The position numbers and the translations under genes are program-made. The notes beneath the pieces were generated by a model. That model saw only the letters and a list, made by a program, of their open reading frames with translations, was not told the origin of the DNA and did no database searches. This document shows positions 47,786 to 56,667 of a stretch of 64,000 nucleotides of DNA, one piece after another. Each line of letters starts with the position of its first letter. Position 1 is the stretch's first letter. The DNA is from DAITQM01 sp036832975 (GTDB lineage Bacteria > Pseudomonadota > Gammaproteobacteria > Xanthomonadales > Wenzhouxiangellaceae): NCBI GenBank assembly GCA_036832975.1, contig DAITQM010000005.1:1-64000 (forward strand), written 5' to 3'.

Positions 47786-48640
47786 ATGACCGCGCTGGGG
47801 CTCACCGCCCGCTGGGTCAAACCGAGTGTGATCCCGGGGTTCGGGATCACGCTGGGTTTCACGCTGACCTATCTGGCGCTGATCGTCTTGATTCCGCTGG
47901 CCGCGCTGGCGCTCAAGGCGGCCAGTCTCGGCGCCGCTCCGGTACTGGCGATCGCCGGCGATCCGCGAACGCTCGCGGCGCTCAAGTTGAGTTTCGGTAC
48001 GGCGCTGGTCGCGGCACTGATCAATGTCCCGTTCGGCATCGTCACCGCCTGGGTTCTGACCCGCTACCGCTTTCCGGGCCGGCGTTTTTTCGATGCGGTG
48101 GTCGATCTGCCTTTTGCCTTGCCGACCGCGGTGGCCGGCATCGCCCTGACCGCGTTATACGCGCCGAATGGTTGGCTGGGCCGCGTACTCATCGGGTTCG
48201 GAATCAAAGCTGCATTCACGCCGCTCGGCATTGTCATCGCGCTGGTCTTCATCGGCCTGCCGTTTGTCGTTCGCACCGTGCAACCGGTCATCGAGGATCT
48301 CGACCGCGAACTCGAGGAAGCGGCGGCGACGCTCGGCGCCGGTCGTCGCCAGACACTGGGTCGTGTCATCTTGCCGGTGCTCACCCCGGCGGTCCTGACC
48401 GGGTTCGCGCTGGCCTTGGCACGGGCGATCGGCGAATACGGTTCTGTGATTTTCATCGCCGGCAATATCCCGTATGTTTCTGAAATCGCGCCGCTTTTGA
48501 TTGTTATCCGGTTAGAAGAATTCGCTTACGCACAGGCGACAGTGGTGGCGGCGATCATGCTGGTGATTTCGTTTGCGATGCTGCTGGTCATCAATCTGAT
48601 CCAATTGTGGAGTCGCCGGAGATTCGGTTATGGCTTCTGA
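47786..48640 (+). CDS. cysT: Sulfate ABC transporter permease CysT
   Basis: This 284-aa permease is one half of the sulfate channel. It has about six membrane segments and the binding-protein-dependent transport motif EEAAATLGAGRRQTLGRVILP near residue 175. GEYGSVIFIAGNIPYVSEI is the CysT-specific stretch. The ATG at 47786 gives a standard N-terminus, VIPGFGITLGFTLTYLALIV. It is 13 bases after the binding-protein gene and overlaps cysW by 11 bases. Confidence 0.95.
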   Translation: MTALGLTARWVKPSVIPGFGITLGFTLTYLALIVLIPLAALALKAASLGAAPVLAIAGDPRTLAALKLSFGTALVAALINVPFGIVTAWVLTRYRFPGRRFFDAVVDLPFALPTAVAGIALTALYAPNGWLGRVLIGFGIKAAFTPLGIVIALVFIGLPFVVRTVQPVIEDLDRELEEAAATLGAGRRQTLGRVILPVLTPAVLTGFALALARAIGEYGSVIFIAGNIPYVSEIAPLLIVIRLEEFAYAQATVVAAIMLVISFAMLLVINLIQLWSRRRFGYGF

Positions 48641-49505
48641 AAGCGTTGCCGTCCGGCCGCCGTACCGAGCCGGACCGACGAGCGAAAGCAATGTCGCCCG
48701 CGCCGTGCTGATCGGGCTGGCGATCGGCTTTTTGTTGCTCTTTTTGCTCCTCCCGCTGATCGCCGTGTTCAGCGAGGCGCTGGCCAAGGGTTTGGGCGCT
48801 TATCTCGCGGCGCTGGTCGAACCCGACGCGCTGGCCGCGATCCGCCTGACGATCGCGGTCGCTGCGATCGCCGTGCCGCTCAACGTGATTTTCGGCATCG
48901 CCGCCGCCTGGGCGATCGCCAAATTCGATTTTTATGGCAAAGCCTTTTTGACCACCCTGATCGATTTGCCTTTTTCTGTTTCACCGGTGGTCGCCGGCTT
49001 GATCTATGTGCTGCTTTTCGGGGCCGGCGGCTGGCTCGGTCCGTGGCTGCACGCCCACGATATCGAGATTATTTTCGCCTTGCCGGGTATTGTGCTGGCG
49101 ACGATTTTCGTCACCTTCCCGTTCGTCGCCCGCGAGTTGATTCCACTGATGCAAGAGCAGGGCACAGCCGAAGAGGAAGCGGCGTTGTCGCTCGGCGCTG
49201 CGCCGTGGCAGACTTTCTGGCGGGTCACGCTGCCGAATATCCGCTGGGGGTTGCTCTACGGGGTGCTGCTGTGCAACGCCCGGGCGATGGGCGAGTTCGG
49301 CGCCGTGTCGGTGGTCTCGGGGCATATCCGCGGCTTGACGAATACGATGCCCTTGCACGTCGAGATCCTTTATAACGAGTACAACTTCGTCGCCGCCTTC
49401 GCCGTGGCTTCGGTGTTGGCGTTGCTTGCCCTCTTGACGCTGGTCCTCAAGCGCCTACTCGAAAGCCGCCACGCCGGGGAACTGGCGGTGCTGCGCCATC
49501 AATGA
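48630..49505 (+). CDS. cysW: Sulfate ABC transporter permease CysW
   Basis: This 291-aa permease pairs with CysT. The EAA loop EEEAALSLGAAPWQTFWRVTLP and the segment GEFGAVSVVSGHIRGLTNTM are diagnostic, as is LHVEILYNEYNFVAAFAVAS near the end. It overlaps cysT by 11 bases and precedes the ATPase gene by 19 bases. Confidence 0.96.
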   Translation: MASESVAVRPPYRAGPTSESNVARAVLIGLAIGFLLLFLLLPLIAVFSEALAKGLGAYLAALVEPDALAAIRLTIAVAAIAVPLNVIFGIAAAWAIAKFDFYGKAFLTTLIDLPFSVSPVVAGLIYVLLFGAGGWLGPWLHAHDIEIIFALPGIVLATIFVTFPFVARELIPLMQEQGTAEEEAALSLGAAPWQTFWRVTLPNIRWGLLYGVLLCNARAMGEFGAVSVVSGHIRGLTNTMPLHVEILYNEYNFVAAFAVASVLALLALLTLVLKRLLESRHAGELAVLRHQ

Positions 49506-49524
49506 ACGACAAAACGGGGAAGTG

Positions 49525-50580
49525 ATGGAAGTCCGGATCGAACAATTGAGCAAGCATTACCAGCAGCTCGCCGCGTTGGATGAGGTATCGCTGACCATTG
49601 CTTCGGGCGAGTTGATCGCGCTGCTCGGGCCGTCGGGCTCTGGTAAGACTACGCTGTTGCGCTTGATCGCCGGACTTGAAATTCCCGATCAGGGCCGGAT
49701 TTACTTCGGCTCCGAAGAGGCCTCGGCACTGACGGTGCAGGAGCGGAACATCGGCTTCGTTTTCCAGCACTACGCACTGTTCAGGCATCTGACCGTTCTC
49801 GACAATATTGCCTTCGGCCTGCGCGTCAGGCCGCGCCGGCGCCGGCCGCCAGCCGCCGAAATTCGCCGCCGGGCCGAGGAATTACTGCAATTGGTCCAAC
49901 TCGACGGTTACGGTGGCCGCTTTCCGGCGCAGTTGTCGGGCGGCCAGCGGCAGCGGGTGGCGCTGGCTCGGGCGTTGGCGATCGAGCCGCGCGTCCTGTT
50001 GCTCGACGAACCGTTCGGAGCGCTCGATGCCCGGGTACGCAAGGATCTACGCCGCTGGCTGCGCGAGTTGCACGATCGTACCGGACATACCACGGTGTTC
50101 GTGACGCACGACCAGGAAGAAGCGCTCGAACTCGCCGACCGCGTCGTGGTGATGAACAATGGCCGCATCGAGCAATGCGGCGTGCCTGACGAGATCTACG
50201 ATCGCCCCGATTCGCCGTTCGTTTATCGCTTTATCGGCGAATCCGGTTGCCTGCCGGTCGAGATTCGGGACGGCGCGGTATGGCTCGACGGCGAGCGCCT
50301 ACCGTTTCCGGCGCCGGAGAACAGCGGACCGGGACACTTGTATTTCCGCCTGCACGATTGCCGGCTGGTCGAAAAAGACGTCCCGGCGATTCGCGGCCGC
50401 CTGACCGCGCTGCGCCGCCAGGCTGGCGTTCGGCGGGCCGAAGTCGTCATCGCCGGTGCACAGCGCAAACTGGATATCGAACTGCCGCTCGAGGCCATCG
50501 TGCGGACCGATCAACCGCTCGCTTTCGTTCCGGAGTATTGGAAGATTTTTCCCCGGCAGGCCGAAGAGGGCCGGACATGA
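49525..50580 (+). CDS. cysA: Sulfate ABC transporter ATPase CysA
   Basis: This 351-aa ATPase energises sulfate import. Walker A is GPSGSGKTT near residues 34-42. The signature is LSGGQRQRVALARAL, Walker B LLLDEPFGALD and the switch VFVTHDQEEAL. A C-terminal TOBE-type domain (about 235-350) is present, as is usual for CysA. I use ATG 49525, with GGGGAAG before it, rather than the GTG three bases upstream. The stop overlaps the next gene (ATGA). Confidence 0.96.
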   Translation: MEVRIEQLSKHYQQLAALDEVSLTIASGELIALLGPSGSGKTTLLRLIAGLEIPDQGRIYFGSEEASALTVQERNIGFVFQHYALFRHLTVLDNIAFGLRVRPRRRRPPAAEIRRRAEELLQLVQLDGYGGRFPAQLSGGQRQRVALARALAIEPRVLLLDEPFGALDARVRKDLRRWLRELHDRTGHTTVFVTHDQEEALELADRVVVMNNGRIEQCGVPDEIYDRPDSPFVYRFIGESGCLPVEIRDGAVWLDGERLPFPAPENSGPGHLYFRLHDCRLVEKDVPAIRGRLTALRRQAGVRRAEVVIAGAQRKLDIELPLEAIVRTDQPLAFVPEYWKIFPRQAEEGRT

Positions 50581-50798
50581 AAAGCGCGGCTCGCCACGAT
50601 GACCCTGGGTGGCGGGGCCGTCCGGCCGCCCGCCCGGCCGGCGAACAAGCCGGCAATGAAGCGGCGCTCGCCCGCCTCGCCACGGCGCTCGGCCGGCTGC
50701 ACTTCGGAACGATTACCTTGACTGTCCACCAGTCGCACATCGTGCAGATCGAGGTCGCCGAGAAGCACCGTTTCGATGTGCCATCGGTAGCTAAATAA
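50577..50798 (+). CDS. YezD-family small protein (DUF2292)
   Basis: This 73-aa protein has the short YezD/DUF2292 core in its second half: LATALGRLHFGTITLTVHQ, then SHIVQIEVAEKHRF. The first 28 residues are an Arg/Pro/Ala-rich, probably disordered extension. It is coupled to cysA by overlapping codons. YezD-type genes are often found in sulfate assimilation operons, and their function is unknown. A regulatory or ATPase-associated role in sulfate uptake can only be guessed from the location. Confidence 0.8.
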   Translation: MKSAARHDDPGWRGRPAARPAGEQAGNEAALARLATALGRLHFGTITLTVHQSHIVQIEVAEKHRFDVPSVAK

Positions 50799-50867
50799 AG
50801 AATACTCGTGCACTATCACGCCGACCAGACAACTTGGAGGCGCAACGATCGATGAGAGGAGAATATC

Positions 50868-52340
50868 ATGATCTTGCGATCTCCCTGTATGGCCCGGCGT
50901 TATCGCCGATTGGCGACTGCCTGTTTAGGTAAATATCCCCGTTTTGACGCTTGCCGCGCCGGGCGCGGTGTCACCTCGTTGTTGTTGATTGCGTTGGCCG
51001 CCGGTGTGCAGGCTGAAGACGATCAACCCTGGCGTTTGTCCAGCGCCCTTGGTTTGCCTTCTTGGTTGACCGTTTCCGGGAGCCACCGGACGCGCTACGA
51101 GTCGCTCGACGGTCAGTTCAGGGCCGGTGGCGGCGGCAGTAACCAGCTCATTTCGCTGCGCACGACTCTGCTGGTCGAGGCGCATGCCGGTTGGTTTCGC
51201 GCCGGTGCCGAGCTGATCGACGCCCGCGCATTCGATGCCGATCGGGATAGCTTTATCGGCACCGGCGAGGTCAACGCAGTCGAACCGGTGCAAGCCTATA
51301 TCGGGACGCGGTTCTCTGACGTTTTCGCCGCGGGCGATACCTTCGACAACCAGATCGGACGATTCACGCTCGATTTGGGGTCGCGGCGTCTTGTCGGGCG
51401 CAACCGCTTTCGCAATACGACCAACGCTTTCGATGGCCTGCTCAGCCGCTGGAGCGGCGCGGGCGGCCGGAAATTGACGGCGTTCTACAGCCTGCCGTTG
51501 CGCCGGCGGCCCGCCGGACTCGAGGCGCTTCTCGATAACGAAATCAAGCTCGACAAGGAAAGCTTCAAGCAGGAATTCTGGGGTCTGCACTTTGCAACCG
51601 CGTCATTGCCGGCCATACCCGGTTCGGGCGAACTGTATCTGTTCGGCATGAACGAAAAAGACGGGCCGCGCTTTAACAGCCGCAATCGTGACATTGTGAC
51701 CGCCGGTGGCCGTTGGACCCGGGCGCCGCAAGCCGGACATCTCGATTTCGATCACGAGGGCGCATATCAGTTCGGCGACACCCGCGGCGGTACGAACCCG
51801 GTGCTGACCGCCGACCTCGATGTTCGCTCCTGGTTTGTGCACAGCGAAGTCGGTTATCAGTTCGATACAAAGTGGCGGCCGCGCCTGCGTTACGAATTCG
51901 ATATAGCGAGCGGCGATAAGGATCCCACCGACGGCAAATTCAATCGCTTCGACTCGCTGTTCGGACCGCGCAATTCCGATTTCGGGCCGACCGGTATCTT
52001 CGGCCCGTTGTCCAGATCGAATCTGGTTTCGCCGGGCTTTCGCATCGAGATCAAGCCGACGGCACGCTGGGATGGGTTTGTCTCTTATCGGGCGGTCTGG
52101 CTCGACGAGGCGCGTGACAGCTTCGGCGCGACCGGCGTTGTCGATCGGAGCGGCGCGGCCGGCCGTTTCGCCGGTCACCAGGTGCATGGCCGGCTGCGTT
52201 TCTGGCTATTGCCGGGTAATCTCAGGCTCAATGCCGGCGCGGCGGTTCTGGTTGACGGCTCGTTCCTGAAGCGGGCGCCGAACGCGACCGGTGAAGGAGA
52301 TGCCGTGTTTGGATTTTTCGAAACCGAGGTGTTTTTCTGA
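50868..52340 (+). CDS. Outer-membrane porin, alginate-export (AlgE-like) family
   Basis: This 490-aa protein has a signal peptide after a basic N-terminus (GVTSLLLIALAAGVQA-ED). It then shows alternating amphipathic strands ending in aromatic residues, closing with FGFFETEVFF, a typical outer-membrane terminal Phe. Family motifs are SGSHRTRYESLDGQF, QNEPVQAYIG-like (EPVQAYIGTRF), GRFTLDLGSRRLVGRNRFRNT and RLRYEFDIASGDKDP. The last two are diagnostic of the alginate_exp barrel family. A strong SD (GAGAGGAGA) precedes the ATG. It follows the sulfate operon by 69 bases and is coupled to a FAD protein gene, so a substrate linked to sulfur compounds is conceivable. Confidence 0.85.
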   Translation: MILRSPCMARRYRRLATACLGKYPRFDACRAGRGVTSLLLIALAAGVQAEDDQPWRLSSALGLPSWLTVSGSHRTRYESLDGQFRAGGGGSNQLISLRTTLLVEAHAGWFRAGAELIDARAFDADRDSFIGTGEVNAVEPVQAYIGTRFSDVFAAGDTFDNQIGRFTLDLGSRRLVGRNRFRNTTNAFDGLLSRWSGAGGRKLTAFYSLPLRRRPAGLEALLDNEIKLDKESFKQEFWGLHFATASLPAIPGSGELYLFGMNEKDGPRFNSRNRDIVTAGGRWTRAPQAGHLDFDHEGAYQFGDTRGGTNPVLTADLDVRSWFVHSEVGYQFDTKWRPRLRYEFDIASGDKDPTDGKFNRFDSLFGPRNSDFGPTGIFGPLSRSNLVSPGFRIEIKPTARWDGFVSYRAVWLDEARDSFGATGVVDRSGAAGRFAGHQVHGRLRFWLLPGNLRLNAGAAVLVDGSFLKRAPNATGEGDAVFGFFETEVFF

Positions 52341-53707
52341 TGAAAAGAATTGCCATTGCCGGGGTGGGTTTCAGCGGCGCGGCCGCGGCTTATGCGCTGT
52401 TGCGGCGCCACACCGCGCCTTTCGAGCTTTTGCTGATCGAACCCGAGCCGGTGCCGGGTGCCGGATTGGCTTACGGGCGGGCGCGGCCCGGCGATCTCCT
52501 CAATGTCGCAGCCGACCGCTTGAGTATCGATGCCGATGCCCCCGGCGATTTCGCTTCCTGGCTCGCCGGGCAGGGGGATCGGCCGTATCTCGAAGCCCTG
52601 GCGCGGGCGCCGGAAGCGGCGTATTTCGCCCCGCGGCGGCAGTTCGCACGTTACAGCGGCGGGCGTTTGAACGAGGCGCTCGCGGTGCGCCCCGATGTGG
52701 TGGCCAGGCGTATCCCGCGGCCGCTGACCGCGGTCGAGGCGCGGCGCGCCGGCGGCTACCGCTTGACGCTGGCTGACACTGAGATCGCGGATTGCGCTGT
52801 GCTGATCGTTGCCACCGGCTATGGTATGCCGGCCGAAGTCGGCCGTTATGGGCGCACGGCGTTCGCGCCGCCCCGCGGTCTCAACCCGGTAGCGCTCGGC
52901 AATGTCATCATCATCGGCAGCGGCCTATCGATGGTCGATACGTTGCTCGACTTAAGAGCCCGAGGTTTCGACAAGCCGGCACTGGTGATTTCACGGCATG
53001 GCCTGCTCCCCAGGGCACACGCCGCCGAACGCCGCCGCTGGCGTTCGGATGAACCGCTAATACCGCCGGTCGGGGCGCGCCAGGGCTTGCGGCTGGTCCG
53101 CCGGCTGTGCCGCGAAGCGGCGGTCGAAAGCGCCGACTGGCGTGCCGTCATTGACCGTTTCCGACCACAGACACAGGACATCTGGGCCGGTTGGAACGAA
53201 GCCGAGCAACGGCGTTTTCTCAGGCATATACGGCCGTATTGGGACGTGTTCCGCCATCGTCTGCCGCCGTCTAGCGCGGCGGCGATCCAAGCGGAACTGG
53301 CCGCCGGAACATTGTGTATCCGTGCCGGACGTGTTCTCGATATGGCGGTCGGTGAACGGAGCCCGGCATCCGGAGCGCGGCATCGGACCTTGGCCGTCGC
53401 CTGGCGCGGCCAAACCAGGGTAGAGGCCCTGGAGGCAGATCTGGTGGTCGATTGTACCGGCCATTTCCCATCGTTACGGGCGGCGCCGGTCGCCGCCTTG
53501 CTGGCCGCGGGTCTGGCCGAAGTGGATGTCCACGGCTGGGGTTTGCGCGTCGCCCGCGATGGGGCGGTGTTGAGCGGTGACCGGGAAAGGGACGATCTGT
53601 ACGCCGTCGGTCCGCTGGGTCTGGGTAGTTGGTTCGAGCTGATCGCCGTGCCCGAGATCATCGTCCAAGCGGCGGAGATGGCCGGCCGTCTGGCGGGCCG
53701 CGCATAA
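52340..53707 (+). CDS. FAD/NAD(P)-binding protein
   Basis: This 455-aa flavoprotein begins with a dinucleotide-binding motif, RIAIAGVGFSGAAAAYALL, in which GVGFSG is the GxGxxG loop. It continues with LNVAADRLSIDADAPGDFASWL, which is typical of the FAD-NAD(P)-binding (PF13454-type) proteins. A second loop, VIIIGSGLSMVDTLLDLRARG, binds NAD(P). VDCTGHFPSL is the conserved ATG-like motif. Substrate unknown. The ATG overlaps the porin stop by one base, so porin and enzyme are made together. Confidence 0.85.
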   Translation: MKRIAIAGVGFSGAAAAYALLRRHTAPFELLLIEPEPVPGAGLAYGRARPGDLLNVAADRLSIDADAPGDFASWLAGQGDRPYLEALARAPEAAYFAPRRQFARYSGGRLNEALAVRPDVVARRIPRPLTAVEARRAGGYRLTLADTEIADCAVLIVATGYGMPAEVGRYGRTAFAPPRGLNPVALGNVIIIGSGLSMVDTLLDLRARGFDKPALVISRHGLLPRAHAAERRRWRSDEPLIPPVGARQGLRLVRRLCREAAVESADWRAVIDRFRPQTQDIWAGWNEAEQRRFLRHIRPYWDVFRHRLPPSSAAAIQAELAAGTLCIRAGRVLDMAVGERSPASGARHRTLAVAWRGQTRVEALEADLVVDCTGHFPSLRAAPVAALLAAGLAEVDVHGWGLRVARDGAVLSGDRERDDLYAVGPLGLGSWFELIAVPEIIVQAAEMAGRLAGRA

Positions 53708-53717
53708 GCCGTGGCGC

Positions 53718-53745
53718 TTGACTTTTTCCGGGCGCTGATTAAAAT
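53718..53745 (+). promoter_or_regulatory. Promoter of tRNA-Gly
   Basis: TTGACT (53718-53723), a 16-base spacer and TAAAAT (53740-53745) precede the tRNA, which begins 15 bases after the -10. Confidence 0.6.
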
Positions 53746-53760
53746 GGCGTCCTCTCCGGC

Positions 53761-53836
<76 letters not shown>

Positions 53837-54115
53837 TTCCATTTCATTTTTATTCCTCTCAGGCGTTTTCGTGCCGAGCGGCTGTGCCACTTCCTGCGCT
53901 TCGGCTTTGCTCCGGATAGGGTAGCGGCGCCCGGATGGTCGGCGCGTCGATTGTGGGTCAGGCGGCGGTGGTTTCTAGGTTGTTGAAAAACGCCATCCTG
54001 GCGTTTTTCAACGTCGCTTACGAAAGGCGCGATTTGCGCTGCGCTCCCGAAATCAGCCGCTAAGGAGTACCTGATTTCGCCGGGCCATCCGTGGCCCGGA
54101 TTAGCAGGCTGTTTT
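53837..54115. other. Intergenic region between tRNA-Gly and the sphingolipid locus
   Basis: The first 138 bases hold no recognisable feature. From 53975 the region is occupied by hairpin repeat copy D. Confidence 0.6.
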
Positions 54116-54130
54116 TCAACAGCCTGCTAG
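53975..54130. repeat. Hairpin-rich repeat, copy D, with CTAG target duplication
   Basis: The element (53979-54126, 148 bp) is flanked by CTAG on both sides (53975-53978 and 54127-54130). The left end forms the hairpin GTTGAAAAACGCC/GGCGTTTTTCAAC. The right end, read on the minus strand, is CAGGCTGTTGAAAAACAGCCTG followed by the CCGGGCCA/TGGCCCGG hairpin, as in copies A and B. It appears to be the complete form of that type. Its right end encodes the last residues and the stop codon of the minus-strand transferase. Confidence 0.85.
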
Positions 54131-55345
54131 TTCGCCGTGCAGCATGGTAAAGACCTCGATGATCCGGTCGATTTGGCTTTCATCGTGGGCAGCGCTGACG
54201 CTCAGGCGTAACAGCGGATCGCCGCTCGGCGTCGCCGGCGGCAGCACCATGTTGCAATAGACGCCGTTTTCCAGCAGCTTTTTCCAGAAGCCGAGCGCCC
54301 GCTCCTTGCCCGGGATCGTCACCGCGACGACTGGGCCGGGCGGCGCGCCGAGATCGAGGCCGAGCGCCGCCAGGCCGGCGTGCAGGCGCCGGGCGTTGGC
54401 GTGCAACTGGCGCCGCAGATCATCTCCGGCGGCGAGCTTGGCGAGCGCGACGCGGGTCGAGGCGATGATCGATGGCGCCGGCGAGGCGGTGAAGATGTAG
54501 GGGCGGCTGGCGTAGCGGATGTGGTCCAGTTGCGGGTGATTGCTGACGCAAAAACCACCGGTGGCGCCGAGGCTTTTGCTGAAGGTGCCGACGATGAAGT
54601 CGACCTCGTTTTCGCACGCGGTCCATTCGCTGACGCCGCGGCCGCGGGCCCCGAAGATGCCGAGCGAATGCGCTTCGTCGACCATCAACAGCCCGCCGTA
54701 TTGGCGCTTGACGGCGGCGATGTCGGCCAGTGGCGCAAGATCGCCGAGCATGCTGTACAAGCCTTCGACGATGATCAGGCAGCGTTCGGCGCGCGCGCCG
54801 AGGCGGCGCAGGCGGCGGGCGAGGTCGGCCGGGTCGTTGTGCCGGAAGCGTATCACCTCGGCGCCGCCGAGCTTGCAGCCGTCGTAGATGCTGGCGTGGC
54901 AATCGGCGTCGAGCACGATGACGTCGTCCGGCCCGGCGAGCGCCGAGATCATGCCGAGATTGGCGAGATAGCCGGTCGAAAACACAATGCAGTCGCGTTG
55001 GTCGTAAAACGCGGCGAATTCGCGTTCCAGTTCGCGATGACTGCTAAAGCTGCCGTTGGCCATCCGCGAGCCGGTGGTCCCCGTGCCTTGAGCGGCAAGA
55101 GACTCGCGGGCCGCGGCCTGGCAGTCCGGATCGAAGGTCAGGCCAAGATAATTGTTGGTACCGGCAAGAATCGTCCGGCGGCCGGCGACGAGCGCTTCGG
55201 TCGGCGACAGGATCCGTTCCATCGCCACGCCGAACGGGTCGATACCGGCGGCGGCGAGCCACTCGCGGGCGGTGGCGATCGGCGCCAGTTTGGCGAACAG
55301 GGCATGGGGGGCGGGATGATCGAGCGGCAAGGCGGCGGTATTCAT
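54116..55345 (-). CDS. spt: Serine palmitoyltransferase-like alpha-oxoamine synthase
   Basis: This 409-aa PLP enzyme of the alpha-oxoamine synthase family would condense serine with an acyl thioester to give 3-ketosphinganine, the first step of ceramide synthesis. It has GTNNYLGLTFDP near residue 62, GTGTTGSRMANGS, DEAHSLGIFGARGRG near 222 and the PLP-lysine motif GTFSKSLGATGGF near 253. Related enzymes make biotin or haem precursors (AONS, ALAS). The adjacent acyl carrier protein, reductase and acyl-AMP ligase favour the sphingolipid role. The ATG at 55345 is the family-like start. The C-terminal Leu-Ala-Gly-Cys and the TGA come from an inserted repeat. Confidence 0.82.
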   Translation of the reverse strand: MNTAALPLDHPAPHALFAKLAPIATAREWLAAAGIDPFGVAMERILSPTEALVAGRRTILAGTNNYLGLTFDPDCQAAARESLAAQGTGTTGSRMANGSFSSHRELEREFAAFYDQRDCIVFSTGYLANLGMISALAGPDDVIVLDADCHASIYDGCKLGGAEVIRFRHNDPADLARRLRRLGARAERCLIIVEGLYSMLGDLAPLADIAAVKRQYGGLLMVDEAHSLGIFGARGRGVSEWTACENEVDFIVGTFSKSLGATGGFCVSNHPQLDHIRYASRPYIFTASPAPSIIASTRVALAKLAAGDDLRRQLHANARRLHAGLAALGLDLGAPPGPVVAVTIPGKERALGFWKKLLENGVYCNMVLPPATPSGDPLLRLSVSAAHDESQIDRIIEVFTMLHGELAGC

Positions 55346-55386
55346 GGTTGATTGATCGAGCGGGCGATAGTTGGGTAATAGACGAT

Positions 55387-55644
55387 TCAATCGGCGGCGG
55401 CTTCGGCGTGCAAGGCCGCCAGCGTCGCGGCGAGTTGGCCGGCGGTGCGGACGCCGCCCAGGCGGTTGATCGGAATACTGAGGTCGAGATGGTCTTCGAG
55501 CTGCATGCACATTTCGAGCACCTGCACCGAATCGAGACCGAGTTCCTGAGTCAGGTCGGTCTGTGGTGTGATCTCCGGCGCTTCCGGCTTGAGCTTACGG
55601 ACCTCGTCGTGGATCAGTTTGAATATCGGGTCGTGGTCGGTCAT
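55387..55644 (-). CDS. Acyl carrier protein of the sphingolipid locus
   Basis: This 85-aa carrier protein has the phosphopantetheine site LGLDSVQVLEM, with Ser near residue 39, in a four-helix acidic protein. It lies 41 bases upstream of the spt-like gene. Caulobacter ceramide synthesis uses a dedicated ACP next to spt, and this gene has the same place and size. It would carry the acyl chain loaded by the acyl-AMP ligase and donate it to the spt-like enzyme. Confidence 0.88.
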   Translation of the reverse strand: MTDHDPIFKLIHDEVRKLKPEAPEITPQTDLTQELGLDSVQVLEMCMQLEDHLDLSIPINRLGGVRTAGQLAATLAALHAEAAAD

Positions 55645-55709
55645 CGTGATTCAGGTTCCTGCCGGGTGGCGGGGTGCGGTCCGCGGTTAGGCGAAGTGGC
55701 CGGCAAGGC

Positions 55710-56654
55710 TTAGCCGATCTCCGGATAGAGAGTGGCCAGCCCGGCCGCCAAGCCGATCGCCGGCTGCCAGAGGTCGGCCGGCGGCGGTTGCCGGGCCACC
55801 CAGTCGTCGTGCCACAGTTCATTCAGCTTACCGGGCGTCAGCATCGGCGGTCGGCGGCTGAGGTGGGCCCAGGCCAGGTTGAGCCGAGCGGCCACGGCAG
55901 CGGCGGAACGCGGAATGGCGAAGGGACGAATCGGGCGGGCGAAGACCGCGGCGGCGATCGCCAATAGATCATCCCAATCGTAACCGCCGCTGCCGTCGTC
56001 CGGCTCGCATAGGGTGAACTGCGACCGCGTCCGTGTCAAGGCGACGCACAAACGGGCGAGGTCGGTGACATGGAGCAGCGACAAGCGGCCGACCCGGCCG
56101 GCGGGCCGCACCCCGATTCCGCGTCGCCACCAATCGAACAACGGATGCAGTTCGCGGTCGCCCGGGCCGTAGACGGCCGGCGGCCGGACAATTTGCCAGG
56201 CGCCGGGGTAATCCGTATCGCGCAGGCACTGTTCAGCGGCGGCTTTACTGGCCGCATAAGCGGAGAGGGTGGGTTCGCGGGCGGCGAGCGATGATAAGAA
56301 AATAAAGTCCGGCGCGCCCGCGCGGCGGCAATGAGCGAGCAGGCGGGCCGTGCCGTCGCGGTTAATACTCATGAAATCGGCACGCGATGCGCCGCGCACC
56401 GCGCCGGCGGCATGGATCACGATATCGGCACCGCGGGTCAGCCGGGCCAAGGCTTCGTCGTCGGCCAGTGAGCCGGCAACGGCCTCGGCTCCGGCCGGCA
56501 GCGTCACCCGCTCCGGCCGGCGCAGCAGCACCCGGGGGCGGGCGCCTGCCGCACTCAATGCATGGATGAGATGGCGGCCGATAAAGCCACTGCCGCCGGT
56601 CAGCGCGACTTGCCGAGCCCGCGCTGCGCTGCGGCCCGGAACCGCCCGGGTCAT
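55710..56654 (-). CDS. NAD-dependent epimerase/dehydratase, CerR-like 3-ketosphinganine reductase
   Basis: This 314-aa extended SDR has the nucleotide motif ALTGGSGFIGRHLI near residue 17, VIHAAGAV near 82 and the catalytic YAASKAAAE near 130. The C-terminal domain is long enough for an extended-type substrate pocket. In Caulobacter the corresponding protein, CerR, reduces the 3-keto group of the sphingoid base or its N-acyl form. The gene is the third of the same operon, 65 bases upstream of the ACP gene. Other extended SDRs act on sugars, so the role rests on context. Confidence 0.78.
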   Translation of the reverse strand: MTRAVPGRSAARARQVALTGGSGFIGRHLIHALSAAGARPRVLLRRPERVTLPAGAEAVAGSLADDEALARLTRGADIVIHAAGAVRGASRADFMSINRDGTARLLAHCRRAGAPDFIFLSSLAAREPTLSAYAASKAAAEQCLRDTDYPGAWQIVRPPAVYGPGDRELHPLFDWWRRGIGVRPAGRVGRLSLLHVTDLARLCVALTRTRSQFTLCEPDDGSGGYDWDDLLAIAAAVFARPIRPFAIPRSAAAVAARLNLAWAHLSRRPPMLTPGKLNELWHDDWVARQPPPADLWQPAIGLAAGLATLYPEIG

Positions 56655-56667
56655 GAAAAACTCGGGT

